This document shows positions 1 through 9,161 of a stretch of DNA of 64,000 bases, piece by piece. The position numbers were made by a program, and so were the translations under genes. Under the pieces are notes generated by a model. It worked only from the letters and a program-made list of their open reading frames with translations. It was not told the DNA's origin and ran no database searches. Each line of letters begins with the position of its first letter. The stretch's first letter is position 1. Source of the DNA: a bacterium (GTDB lineage Bacteria; SZUA-79; Acidulodesulfobacterales; Acidulodesulfobacteraceae); the NCBI GenBank assembly GCA_021845685.1, contig JAJZVN010000001.1, forward strand, positions 100,473 through 164,472, given 5' to 3'.

Positions 1-1
1 T

Positions 2-1873
2 GTTGCGCTATATAGACCGGGTCCTCTCGGCAGCGGTATGGTTGATGATTTTATTAAAGCTAAAAACGGCGTTAAAAAAATTAAATATTTACATCCGTTA
101 TTACAGGATATTCTTAAAGAAACATACGGCGTAATATTATATCAGGAACAGATAATGAGAATTGCTATTAAATTGGCTAATTTTTCTATGGGAGACGCCG
201 ATGTTCTCCGAAAAGGCGTCGGCAAGAAAAACGCTGAACTTATTGAAAAAATGAGAAATAAATTTATAGAGGGATGCAAAAATAACAATATTGACTATAA
301 TATTTCCGAAAAAATATTTTCGCTTATAACAAAATTCGGAGAATACGGTTTTAATAAATCTCATTCTGCCGCTTATGCTCTTGTCGCTTATATGACTGCG
401 TATCTTAAGGCTAATTACCCGGATTATTTTATTGCCGCCTTGCTTTCAAGCGAAATGTCAAATACTGATAAACTTGCGAAGATAATTAATGAAGCTAATC
501 AATCAATAATAATTGCTCCTTCCGTGAATTATTCTACTAAACATTTTGCTGTTTTACCGTTGAAAAATCATCCTGATATTAAAGAAAATTTAATTAAAAA
601 TGTGCCAAAATATGCCATAGAAACAGCGACAGCGGCGGGTTTAGACGAAAAAAACGTTATACAGATAGGACTTGGAGCTATAAAAAATGTCGGAGATGCT
701 GCTATTGAATCTATTTTATCTGAAAGAGAAAACGGCAAATATAAGAATTTACTTGATTTTTGTTCAAGAGTAGATACCAGAAAAGTTAATAAAAGAACAA
801 TAGAAAATTTAATTAAAAGCGGAGCTATAGATATAGATATATATGAAACAAGAAGAAGTATGCTTGAAAAATTAGAGAAAGTAATGCAAGAAGCTGTTTT
901 TATAAAACAAAAAAAATCATCGGACGAATTTGAATTGCCGCTGTTATTTAATACAGAATCTGATGATAGTAATTTCCCAGAATTTAATAATATTATTTCT
1001 TCTGACGATATTTCTAAAGTTCATTATAATACGTATAATAAGAAAGAGATTTTAGCTTATGAAAAAGAGGCTATAGGTTTTTATATTTCAGGGCATCCTT
1101 TAGACGGCTATGAAGAAAAGATTCAGCTCATTACGGATTATTCTATTTCATCGCTTATAAAAGAATGCATTTTAAATACATATAAAAATAATACCGAAAA
1201 TACCGGAAAAAATCTGAAATATTCTCAAAATGATAAAAAGAAATACATTTTATGCGGAGTCGTTAACCAGCTAAAAATACATAACACTAAAAATAATGAG
1301 AAAATGGCATCATTTATTTTAAGCGATGCCGATGCATCGGTCGAAGTTGTTTTTTTTCCTAAAAATTATATAAAATATGAAAACATATTTAGTACTTCAG
1401 AGCCGGTAGTAATTTCAGGCAGGGTTGACGAAACGGCATTAAAAGAAGATTTTTTATCTTCAAATAATAAGAATTCTTATGAGGATAGTGAAAATGAAGA
1501 TAAAAATAGCAAAAGTTTTATAGAAAATTCGGATTTTGACGCACGCGATTATAACGTTAAAATTATCGGAGAAACAATCGATTTTTTAGAAAGCTATATT
1601 ATTAAAAACAATAAAAGTTTAAAAAATATCCCAAATAAGAATAATAATTTATGTGTCATTGAAATTACACAGCAAAATCTATATGATAAAGATAAAGAAG
1701 AATTAAAAAAATTTATAAAGCGGCTAAAAACAGGTTTGATAGATTGCAGCGGCGGAACATCTAAGGTTTTAATAAAAGCAAGAAATATAGAAATAAGGCT
1801 TAATGAAGATATATTGGTGGATATAGAAACTTTAAAAAAAACAAATATTGCTCAAAATATAAAAATAATTTAA
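2..1873 (+). CDS. dnaE: DNA polymerase III alpha subunit, C-terminal half (5' end outside window)
   Basis: The frame is open from base 2, so this is the 3' part of a longer gene. It begins in the family motif ALYRPGPLGSGMVDDFI, which belongs to the polymerase palm/fingers region, so the PHP domain and most catalytic carboxylates lie upstream of the window. A helix-hairpin-helix segment (IGLGAIKNVGDAAIESIL) follows at about residue 220, and an OB-fold-like region (YILCGVVNQLKIH, then MASFILSDADASVEVVFF) at about 410-460. The last 150 residues include Asn/Lys/Ser-rich low-complexity stretches. About 620 residues are visible, roughly half of a typical replicative DnaE. It synthesises DNA at the replication fork. 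accA follows after about 60 bases, an arrangement common in Deltaproteobacteria. Confidence 0.95.
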   Translation, partial: VALYRPGPLGSGMVDDFIKAKNGVKKIKYLHPLLQDILKETYGVILYQEQIMRIAIKLANFSMGDADVLRKGVGKKNAELIEKMRNKFIEGCKNNNIDYNISEKIFSLITKFGEYGFNKSHSAAYALVAYMTAYLKANYPDYFIAALLSSEMSNTDKLAKIINEANQSIIIAPSVNYSTKHFAVLPLKNHPDIKENLIKNVPKYAIETATAAGLDEKNVIQIGLGAIKNVGDAAIESILSERENGKYKNLLDFCSRVDTRKVNKRTIENLIKSGAIDIDIYETRRSMLEKLEKVMQEAVFIKQKKSSDEFELPLLFNTESDDSNFPEFNNIISSDDISKVHYNTYNKKEILAYEKEAIGFYISGHPLDGYEEKIQLITDYSISSLIKECILNTYKNNTENTGKNLKYSQNDKKKYILCGVVNQLKIHNTKNNEKMASFILSDADASVEVVFFPKNYIKYENIFSTSEPVVISGRVDETALKEDFLSSNNKNSYEDSENEDKNSKSFIENSDFDARDYNVKIIGETIDFLESYIIKNNKSLKNIPNKNNNLCVIEITQQNLYDKDKEELKKFIKRLKTGLIDCSGGTSKVLIKARNIEIRLNEDILVDIETLKKTNIAQNIKII

Positions 1874-1935
1874 ATTATATAAAAAATAATTATTTATAAT
1901 ATTTTAACAAATAAAATAAATATAAAATAAAAATT

Positions 1936-2919
1936 ATGGCAGCATACTTGTTAGATTTCGAAAAACCTATAGGCGAACTTGAAAATAAGATAGAGGAACT
2001 AAAAACATTTAATCTTAGCGGCATAGCCAATGTAGATGAAGAAATAAAAAACCTTGAAACTAAAAGAGATAAGGTGATAAATGAAATATTTAAAAATTTA
2101 AACAGCTGGCAGATTGCTCAGCTTTCCCGGCATCCGTCCAGACCTTACACTTTAGATTATATAGACATTATTACCGATAATTTTATAGAAATGCATGGAG
2201 ACAGGGCATTTATGGATGACAGATCTGTTGTCGGAGGATTCGGGTTTATTAAAAAAGACAATGCTGCATCAAAACCGCAAAGAGTTCTTATAGTCGGACA
2301 TCAGAAAGGCAGAACCACAAAAGATAAGATGCAGAGAAATTTTGGAATGTCTAATCCTGAAGGCTACAGGAAAGCTCAAAGACTTTTTAAGCTTGCGGAA
2401 AAATATTTAATCCCTATCATAACGTTGATAGATACACCCGGCGCATATCCCGGTCTGGGAGCGGAAGAAAGAGGCCAATCGGAAGCCATTGCGCGTTCAA
2501 TTTACACGCTGCTTAACATAAAAGTTCCGGTTATATCGGTAATAATAGGCGAAGGAGGAAGCGGAGGAGCGATTGCTTTTGGCGCTGCAGATAAGGTCTT
2601 TATGCTTGAGTATTCTATATATTCAGTAATATCGCCCGAAGGATGCGCTTCTATTTTATATAAAGATATAGCTAAAACTGAGGAAGCCGCAAATGCGTTA
2701 AAGCTTACCGCTAAAGATTTGTTAAATCTTAAGATTATAGACGGCATAATACCCGAGCCGTTAGGCGGGTCGCATAGAAATAAATTTGAAGCGGCTGGTA
2801 ATTTAAAAAATACTATAATTGAAGCTATTAATGATTTAAAAAATAAAAAACCGGATATAATTAGAGACGAAAGAATTAAAAAATGGATAAACATTGGCAG
2901 GACAAGTAAAAATACTTAA
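1936..2919 (+). CDS. accA: Acetyl-CoA carboxylase carboxyltransferase subunit alpha
   Basis: AccA pairs with AccD to transfer carboxyl from carboxybiotin to acetyl-CoA, giving malonyl-CoA for fatty acid synthesis. The 327-residue length is normal for the family. Seen in the protein: the N-terminal helical segment (LLDFEKPIGELENKIEEL), SRHPSRPYTLDYI, the crotonase-fold loop DTPGAYPGLGAEERGQ at about residue 166, and the oxyanion-forming glycine-rich run GEGGSGGAIAFGAAD at about 204. The ATG is preceded only by A/T-rich sequence with no recognisable Shine-Dalgarno. It follows dnaE in the same direction and may be co-transcribed. accD is not in the window. Confidence 0.96.
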   Translation: MAAYLLDFEKPIGELENKIEELKTFNLSGIANVDEEIKNLETKRDKVINEIFKNLNSWQIAQLSRHPSRPYTLDYIDIITDNFIEMHGDRAFMDDRSVVGGFGFIKKDNAASKPQRVLIVGHQKGRTTKDKMQRNFGMSNPEGYRKAQRLFKLAEKYLIPIITLIDTPGAYPGLGAEERGQSEAIARSIYTLLNIKVPVISVIIGEGGSGGAIAFGAADKVFMLEYSIYSVISPEGCASILYKDIAKTEEAANALKLTAKDLLNLKIIDGIIPEPLGGSHRNKFEAAGNLKNTIIEAINDLKNKKPDIIRDERIKKWINIGRTSKNT

Positions 2920-3116
2920 ATTGAGATATAAAATATAAATTAATTAAAGATAAATATTTAAAAAAATAAAAAATATATAATAAAATTTAAATGATTATTA
3001 ATTTAACAATTAGCAGGCAGGACATTTTTAAATTGGTAAAAATCGGTAAAAATAGAATATTTTTAAATATGCTCGTCGGTAAAAATTTAACTTCTTGCTT
3101 GCAGGATTGATTATTT

Positions 3117-5213
3117 ATGGTAGAATTCCCTGAAATTGCATATTTTATCTCCAAAGATTTATTGTCAAAAAATTCAAAAGAAGACGTTTATGAGAAAATT
3201 GCCGTAACAGCTTCAAAATTTATAAAAAGCGATTTAATCACAATATTTATTGTGGATGATGAACTTATCAAACCCGGAGGTCCTGAATTATCGGATAAAA
3301 TAAATTGCGTAAAGTATTATAAAGACAATCAATTTATAAAAAAAGATTTTACGCTTAGTATGGGAGAAGCTATAATCGGTTCCGTTATTGAAAACGGCGA
3401 GCCTATTGTTATTAAAAATTTTAAAGAAAACTTAACTGATGTTTATTATGAAGTTGAGAAACAGTTTTCGGGAATGAGTTCTCTTTTAAGCATACCTATT
3501 TTTTCAGGACCGTTAGTACTGGGAGCGCTCAATATTTATTCTGAAGATATTCACGAATTTACGGAGCAGGAAGAAGAAATCGGAAATTTTATCGCTTTAT
3601 TAGGCGGAATATTTATTTATAATTCAACGCTATTTGAAAATGCCAATTTTTTATATCTTAACCAAAAACAGCAAAATGAAAAAATTAGCACACTTCTTTC
3701 TATGTCTAATCTTGTTTCGTCTTCGCTTGATTTATCTAACATTTTAAGTTTAAGCGTAGATAAATTAATAGAATTTACTGGTACCGGCGGTGCTGCAGTA
3801 TATTTTGCAGATAAAGAAGAAAATAAATTTTGCTATGAATTTTTTAATTGCGGCAAGCCTGAATGCGAATTATACAACAGCATATTGCATTGTTATACCT
3901 ATCCTAATTTTCAATGTATTTATTTAAATGAAAAATTTTATCAGAAATTATCTGATATAGAAGAAAATAATGTTAATAGCAGTGAAGGTTTAAATTATAA
4001 TTTTTTAAGATGCGATAAATCTGACGTAATTTTATCAAAATGCACAGAATGTAACTATTTTAAAAACTTACAATTCAAATTATTAAAATTATATATAAGA
4101 AGAAAAGGAAAAACTTATGATGCCGAAATTGTAGAAAATAAAAATAATAATCGCAATGGAGATGATGAAATTATATGCACTTTAGATAATGCCGAAGACA
4201 ATAAAAACCCGTCGCTGCCTAATAGCTTTCCATCCTCATTTCTTGCAGGCGCTGGATTATGCTTAGATTGTTTAAAAAATTTCAAGCCTATTGTTAAAAA
4301 CTTTAATCAGAATATTTTTGAAGACATAATAAAAGATAAGTTTGCAGATTCTAACAAAAATAATAATTCTAAAACAAAAGACGATTGCTTAAAGAATTTG
4401 TACGTATCAACAGAGGTAGTAATTCCGCTTAAGACGGAAAAAAATTTTATCGGATTTATTTTTCTTTTAAATGACAACATTGATAACAATTTACAAAAAG
4501 AAAATAAGAAAAATGAACGTAAAATCAAACATATAAACATTCATTCAAGCAATTTGACTAATTTACCCGACTCATTAGATTTTTTATCCGCTGTTTCGGA
4601 TATTATTGCGGTGGCATTGTCAAATGCCGAGAGTCTCAATGCAGTGGAGGAAGCGCATTTTGAAACTATTAATTCAATGTCCGAAGCAATAGAAGCAAGA
4701 GATGAATATACCAAAAATCACGGGGACAGGCTTGTTGAATATGCAACATCAATAGCTGCTAAGTTAGGTTTGAACGGAATTGCTATAAGAGATATAAAAT
4801 ATGGCGCCGTATTGCACGATGTCGGAAAAATCGGCATAAGAGATTCTGTTTTAAATAAACCGGGGAAACTCACGGATGAAGAGTATGAAGAAATAAAAAA
4901 ACATCCTGAAATAGGTTTTAATTTATTAAAAAAAATAAAATTTTTAGCTCCGGTCGCCAATATAATTCTGCATCATCAGGAAAGATACGACGGTAAGGGA
5001 TATCCTGAAGGATTAAAAGGCGATTCTATACCTATAGGTTCAAGGATTATCGCCGTTATCGATACTTTTGACGCAATGACTACTGATCGTCCATATAGAA
5101 AAGCTTTGCCGAAAGAAAAAGCTTTGCAGGAAATAAAAAATTGCTCAGGAACCCAATTTGACCCAAAAATAGTCAATGTTTTTCTTAAAGTTATATCTGA
5201 AGAAAAAAATTAA
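3117..5213 (+). CDS. GAF-domain HD-GYP phosphodiesterase with cysteine-rich insert
   Basis: This is a soluble signalling protein of 698 residues. Residues about 20-165 look like a first GAF domain. A second GAF-like region begins near 195 and is interrupted by a cysteine-rich stretch: NCGKPECELYNSILHCYTYP near 250, and KCTECNYF near 310. The spacing resembles the CW-type cysteine motif seen in Deltaproteobacterial sensors. The C-terminus is an HD-GYP domain: HDVGKIG at about 567, then HHQERYDGKGYPEG at about 619, with all signature residues present, so cyclic-di-GMP hydrolysis is expected. No membrane segment is visible. The stop codon overlaps the cobQ start by one base (taatg), implying translational coupling. 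The sensed ligand is unknown; the cysteines could hold a metal or respond to redox state. Confidence 0.88.
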   Translation: MVEFPEIAYFISKDLLSKNSKEDVYEKIAVTASKFIKSDLITIFIVDDELIKPGGPELSDKINCVKYYKDNQFIKKDFTLSMGEAIIGSVIENGEPIVIKNFKENLTDVYYEVEKQFSGMSSLLSIPIFSGPLVLGALNIYSEDIHEFTEQEEEIGNFIALLGGIFIYNSTLFENANFLYLNQKQQNEKISTLLSMSNLVSSSLDLSNILSLSVDKLIEFTGTGGAAVYFADKEENKFCYEFFNCGKPECELYNSILHCYTYPNFQCIYLNEKFYQKLSDIEENNVNSSEGLNYNFLRCDKSDVILSKCTECNYFKNLQFKLLKLYIRRKGKTYDAEIVENKNNNRNGDDEIICTLDNAEDNKNPSLPNSFPSSFLAGAGLCLDCLKNFKPIVKNFNQNIFEDIIKDKFADSNKNNNSKTKDDCLKNLYVSTEVVIPLKTEKNFIGFIFLLNDNIDNNLQKENKKNERKIKHINIHSSNLTNLPDSLDFLSAVSDIIAVALSNAESLNAVEEAHFETINSMSEAIEARDEYTKNHGDRLVEYATSIAAKLGLNGIAIRDIKYGAVLHDVGKIGIRDSVLNKPGKLTDEEYEEIKKHPEIGFNLLKKIKFLAPVANIILHHQERYDGKGYPEGLKGDSIPIGSRIIAVIDTFDAMTTDRPYRKALPKEKALQEIKNCSGTQFDPKIVNVFLKVISEEKN

Positions 5214-6994
5214 TGACAGATAAATATTTAATGATTCAAGGAACATCAAGTTCTGCCGGAAAAAGTTCGCTAACGGCAGGTTTTTTGCGTTATTTTTCAA
5301 ATAATGGTTTTATCTGTTCCCCTTTTAAGCCTCAAAATATGTCTTTAAACAGTTATGTAACGGATGACGGCTGCGAAATTGCGCGTTCACAGTCCATGCA
5401 GGCTGAAGCGGCAGGTATCAAACCTACGAAATTTATAAACCCTATTTTAATAAAACCTTCAAAAGATAATTTAATGCATCTGATTGTAAATGGAAAATTT
5501 TTTGGTAATATGACTTTCCAAGAGTATAATTCTAAAAAAGATGAATTTGTCAAAGTAATAAAAAAAAATTTTGAATATTTATTAAGCAAAAACGATATTA
5601 TAATTATTGAAGGCGCAGGCAGCCCCGCAGAGATTAATCTTTATGATGCAGATATTGCAAATATGGGTTTTGCCGAGATTTACGATATTCCAGTAATACT
5701 TGCAGCAGATATTGAACGCGGAGGAGTTTTTGCGTCAATTTACGGTACGATAATGCTTTTGCCCGATAAATGGAAAAAATTAGTAAAAGGATTTATTATT
5801 AACAAATTCAGAGGAGATGAATCAATTCTTAAACCCGGGATTGAAATAATAGAAAAAAAAGTGGGCATACCGTGTCTTGGAGTTATACCATATATAGAAA
5901 ACCTGTATGTAGAGCCTGAAGACAGTTTAAGTTTGCAATATTACGACAAAATCAAAAAAATAATTTCTACAAACTATAATTCGCCAAAAAATAATATTAA
6001 AATTAATACAAACGATTTTTTTAAACATAATATTCGTCAGGATAATTATTATAAAGAAGGCAGCCTAAGCTATCAAAAACTTGAAGGTAATGAATTTGAA
6101 CTTTATGAGAATAAGAACAGTAAAATTAAAGTTGGAATTATACATTTAGATAGTATTTCAAATTTTAATGAATTTGATCCGCTTTTTCTTGATGAAAGAT
6201 TTAATATTTCTTTTATTAAAGAATCATCTGATAAAGAAACTTCCTTTGAGGAAACTTCTTTTGCTTTAAATAGTTTTGATATAATTATTATTCCGGGAAC
6301 AAAATCTACTATTTCAGATTTAAAAAAAATTAAAAAAATAGGATTATTTAATTGTATTAAAAATTATTATCGTAATTCTGAAGGTATTATAATGGGTATA
6401 TGCGGCGGATTTCAAATGATGGGGAAAATCATCAATGACCCTATGCATATAGAATCTCAAGAATTAAATATTGACGGTTTGGGTTTTTTTGATATGGAAA
6501 CCATAATGCAAAAAGAAAAAATACTTTTTAATCAAAAGTATAAAATTAATAATAAATTAGATTTTTTTTCGGATAATTTAAATGAAATATTGCTTGATGG
6601 TTATGAAATACATAACGGAGTATCATTTTTTAATACTATTGATACTAATGATACTAAAGAAATTAATAACCAAACGGAAGAATTATTTAGTAATTTTGTA
6701 GGGAAAGGAATTATATCGAAAGATAAGATTTTAATAGGAACCTATGTCCATGGTTTATTTGAAAACGATATATTTAGAAACATTATAGCTTCCGTATTAA
6801 CAAAAAAGAAAATAAATAATGAAAATTATGAAAATAAATACAATAAAAATTTAATCATTAATAAAAATAGCAGTAAAAATAAAAATAATGATTTTTCTTA
6901 TCAGAAAATCAAAAATTATAATTTTGAATTATTGGCAGAAATATTAGAAACAAGCGTAAATATGCCATTGATTAAAACAATATTAAGATTATGA
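5213..6994 (+). CDS. cobQ: Cobyric acid synthase
   Basis: CobQ uses ATP and glutamine to amidate adenosylcobyrinic acid a,c-diamide side chains, giving cobyric acid in cobalamin synthesis. The N-terminal dethiobiotin-synthetase-like domain has the P-loop GTSSSAGKSSL (about residue 10) and the family signature KPQNMSLNSYVTDDG. The C-terminal triad-type glutamine amidotransferase domain has the nucleophile Cys in GICGGFQMMG (about 397) and the His in YVHGLFEND (about 512). At 593 residues it is longer than usual (about 480-510). The excess lies in Asn/Lys-rich segments between the two domains (about 245-305) and near the C-terminus (about 535-575). It is translationally coupled to the HD-GYP gene; no other cobalamin gene is in the window. 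Confidence 0.94.
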   Translation: MTDKYLMIQGTSSSAGKSSLTAGFLRYFSNNGFICSPFKPQNMSLNSYVTDDGCEIARSQSMQAEAAGIKPTKFINPILIKPSKDNLMHLIVNGKFFGNMTFQEYNSKKDEFVKVIKKNFEYLLSKNDIIIIEGAGSPAEINLYDADIANMGFAEIYDIPVILAADIERGGVFASIYGTIMLLPDKWKKLVKGFIINKFRGDESILKPGIEIIEKKVGIPCLGVIPYIENLYVEPEDSLSLQYYDKIKKIISTNYNSPKNNIKINTNDFFKHNIRQDNYYKEGSLSYQKLEGNEFELYENKNSKIKVGIIHLDSISNFNEFDPLFLDERFNISFIKESSDKETSFEETSFALNSFDIIIIPGTKSTISDLKKIKKIGLFNCIKNYYRNSEGIIMGICGGFQMMGKIINDPMHIESQELNIDGLGFFDMETIMQKEKILFNQKYKINNKLDFFSDNLNEILLDGYEIHNGVSFFNTIDTNDTKEINNQTEELFSNFVGKGIISKDKILIGTYVHGLFENDIFRNIIASVLTKKKINNENYENKYNKNLIINKNSSKNKNNDFSYQKIKNYNFELLAEILETSVNMPLIKTILRL

Positions 6995-7050
6995 TATGAT
7001 CGGAATTAAAAATTAATAATTATAATTCGGTTTATAGTATATTATTAAGC

Positions 7051-7090
7051 AAAAAATACCCGCTTTTCTTTTTAAAAGAATTGCGGGTAT
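7051..7090 (-). terminator. Rho-independent terminator of the Ala/Lys lipoprotein gene
   Basis: An inverted repeat (ATACCCGC and GCGGGTAT, reinforced inside by TTCTTTT/AAAAGAA) is followed on the - strand by a run of six T. It sits just beyond the stop codon of the minus-strand lipoprotein gene. It could also stop + strand readthrough from cobQ, although the T-run is poorer in that direction. Confidence 0.8.
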
Positions 7091-7136
7091 AAACTTTTAA
7101 AAATAAATTAATAAAAATAAGTTAGCTTATTTTTTC

Positions 7137-7403
7137 TTACTTTTTAGCCGCTGCTGCTGTTTTAGCTGCTGCTGTTTTTTTAGCTGCCGCTGTTTTAGCT
7201 GCTGCTGTTTTTTTAGCTGCCGCAACTTTTGCCGCTGCCGTCAGTTTAGCTGCTGCTGTTTTAGCCGCTGCTTTTTTAGACGGAGCTGCTGGAGCCGTTG
7301 GAGCTGGAGCTGGTTTAGTCGGTTTTTTGGCACATCCAGAAAATGCTAAAGTAGATAAAGCTAAAAACATTCCTACGATTAACACTGTAAGCTTCTTCTT
7401 CAA
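7137..7403 (-). CDS. Small Ala/Lys-repeat lipoprotein
   Basis: This is an 88-residue predicted lipoprotein. It has a basic N-terminus (MKKK), a hydrophobic stretch, and a lipobox (LAFSGC) whose Cys would be lipidated. The mature part starts with Lys/Pro/Ala (KKPTKPAPAPTAPAAPSKK) and then consists almost entirely of AAAKTAAAK-like repeats. It resembles the C-terminal tails of histone H1-like proteins in composition, but the signal peptide places it in the envelope. The TTG start is supported by a very strong Shine-Dalgarno (AAAGGAGGTG), and the gene has a near-consensus promoter and its own terminator, so high expression is likely. A helical, positively charged, Lpp-like or peptidoglycan-associated role is inference; no specific family is recognised. 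Confidence 0.8.
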   Translation of the reverse strand: MKKKLTVLIVGMFLALSTLAFSGCAKKPTKPAPAPTAPAAPSKKAAAKTAAAKLTAAAKVAAAKKTAAAKTAAAKKTAAAKTAAAAKK

Positions 7404-7430
7404 AATTAATCACCTCCTTTAATAATATTT

Positions 7431-7459
7431 ATTCTATTTTTCGCTATGACTTTTGTCAA
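7431..7459 (-). promoter_or_regulatory. Sigma70-type promoter of the lipoprotein gene
   Basis: On the - strand the sequence reads TTGACA, a 17-base spacer, then TAGAAT, about 30 bases before the TTG start codon. The AAAGGAGGTG ribosome site lies between. The -35 is a perfect match and the -10 matches five of six consensus bases. Confidence 0.75.
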
Positions 7460-7772
7460 GAAAAATCTATAATAATTAATAATAATTTATATTATATAAA
7501 TGTATTGTTGTAATATAAATAAGAATTAACTGTCAATTTTAAAAACAATTTTAAAAATGATTTATTTACTATAATATTTAATTTATATAAATTATACTAT
7601 TAAATTTATAAGCTTATATTATATAATAAAAAATATACTTAATTGCAACGTATTTATTTATTAATATAAGCTATACTATTAGAGCTATCCTTGCTAATGT
7701 TTATAATTTATACTTTGAATACAGTTATTAGTTTTAATTATACATTAAATAATTTAAAAAATAAAATTAATT
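7460..7772. other. AT-rich intergenic region between divergent lipoprotein gene and thiE
   Basis: Apart from the minus-strand promoter at its left edge, nothing definite is visible. There is no TPP riboswitch core ahead of thiE and no small ORF with a ribosome binding site. The sequence is almost entirely A and T with many TATAAT-like words, so promoter calls for thiE would not be reliable. Confidence 0.5.
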
Positions 7773-8456
7773 ATGGAAATTTCAAATATAAATATTTTCA
7801 ATAAAAAATTTGTATTAAATATTATAACTCCTGAATTTATGGACAATGATGATAATGATAAAGATATTGCCGACGATATTATTAAATTGGGTCAAACTGC
7901 AATAGATAGTAAAACTTCTTTGTTTCAGCTTAGAATTAAGAATATAAGCGGTAACGATTTTTATTATATTGCTATGAAATTAATAAAATTTTTTAATTTA
8001 TATAGTAATAAAGAAAATAAACCTATTTTAATCGTTAATGATCGCGCAGATATAGCCGACATTGTCGGGGCTGACGGCGTTCACATCGGAGATGACGATT
8101 TGCCGCTGTTTTATATTAAAAAAATATATCCTCAATTAATTGCAGGCGTTAGCGTTAAAAATATTGACGAAGCTAAAAAAGCCGAAGCAGAAGGCGCCGA
8201 TTATATTGGCGCAGGTTCAGTTTTTGAAACTTCGTCAAAATCTGATGCAGGTAAACCGATCGGCGTAGATATTTTAGCAAAAATATGCAATTCCGTAAAA
8301 ATACCTGTAATAGCAATAGGCGGGATAACTTTAGACAACATAGAAAAAGTTATAGAAACAGGCGTTAAAGGTATTGCTGTAATCGGCGCTGTTTCAGGAG
8401 CTAAAGATCCGTTAACGGCTGCTATAAAACTTAATAGCTATAACTATAAACAATAA
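7773..8456 (+). CDS. thiE: Thiamine-phosphate synthase
   Basis: ThiE joins HMP pyrophosphate to the thiazole phosphate to form thiamine phosphate. The 227-residue TIM barrel shows the family motifs: FQLRIKN (binding of the pyrimidine substrate), ILIVNDRADIADIVGADGVHIGDDDLP (about 88-115), IAGVSVKN, GADYIGAGSVFETSSK (about 148-165) and PVIAIGGITLDNIEKVIETGVKGIAVIGAV near the C-terminus. The first 40 residues are Asn/Asp rich. The start ATG lacks a Shine-Dalgarno. It stands alone with respect to other thi genes; ftsE follows after about 65 bases. Confidence 0.93.
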   Translation: MEISNINIFNKKFVLNIITPEFMDNDDNDKDIADDIIKLGQTAIDSKTSLFQLRIKNISGNDFYYIAMKLIKFFNLYSNKENKPILIVNDRADIADIVGADGVHIGDDDLPLFYIKKIYPQLIAGVSVKNIDEAKKAEAEGADYIGAGSVFETSSKSDAGKPIGVDILAKICNSVKIPVIAIGGITLDNIEKVIETGVKGIAVIGAVSGAKDPLTAAIKLNSYNYKQ

Positions 8457-8522
8457 ATACTATGTATAAATTAAAAACATATAAGTAATATCTGCAAGTA
8501 AATTAGTGAGGTCTTAATTACT

Positions 8523-9161
8523 TTGATAGAATTTGCGCATGTCTATAAATCTTATGATAAAAATTATATATTAAGAGATTTATCTTTTAATATATACAAA
8601 GGTGAGTTTGTCTTTATTACGGGACCATCGGGCGCAGGTAAAACTACTACTATGAAAATGGTAATAGCGATGGAAAAACCCACGCATGGACAAATTAATG
8701 TCTTTAATGAGGATATTTCAGCTATTCAGCCTAAACAGATCCCTTTTTTAAGAAGAAAAATCGGATTTGTTTTTCAAGATTTTAAACTTCTTATCAATAG
8801 AACTGTTTTCCAAAATGTAGCATTAGGGCTAGAAATTTCAGGTGTTTCAGGTTCTATTATTACTAAAAATGTTACGGAAATTTTAAAAGCCGTAGAATTA
8901 TATCAAAAAAAAGACGAATATCCGCTGAGTCTTTCGGGGGGAGAACAGCAAAGAGTGGCCATAGCTAGAGCTCTTGTTCAAAATCCATCTGTGCTTATTG
9001 CAGATGAGCCGACGGGCAATCTTGATTTTGAAACGGCGTCAATTATAATAGACATATTAAAATCGTTTAACAATAAAGGCACGACCATGATAATAGCAAC
9101 GCATGACAAAACTTTAATTGAATTAGGAAGGGCAAGAGTAATTGATATCACAAAAAATTAA
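8523..9161 (+). CDS. ftsE: Cell division ATP-binding protein FtsE
   Basis: FtsE is the ABC ATPase of the FtsEX complex, which couples the cytoplasmic divisome to activation of periplasmic peptidoglycan hydrolases. Visible motifs are Walker A GPSGAGKTT (about residue 33), the Q-loop in GFVFQDFKLL, the ABC signature LSGGEQQRVAIARAL (about 139) and Walker B LIADEPTGNLD. Length (212 residues) is typical. The start is TTG, preceded by a GAGG about 11 bases upstream. Its 3' end overlaps ftsX by 20 bases, so the two are translationally coupled. Confidence 0.95.
   Translation: MIEFAHVYKSYDKNYILRDLSFNIYKGEFVFITGPSGAGKTTTMKMVIAMEKPTHGQINVFNEDISAIQPKQIPFLRRKIGFVFQDFKLLINRTVFQNVALGLEISGVSGSIITKNVTEILKAVELYQKKDEYPLSLSGGEQQRVAIARALVQNPSVLIADEPTGNLDFETASIIIDILKSFNNKGTTMIIATHDKTLIELGRARVIDITKN

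Noticed and set aside
2502..2894. 130-residue minus-strand ORF within accA
   Set aside because: Antisense shadow of a strongly conserved gene; no ribosome site or family resemblance.
7460..7772. TPP riboswitch ahead of thiE
   Set aside because: None of the conserved TPP-riboswitch core sequences are visible.
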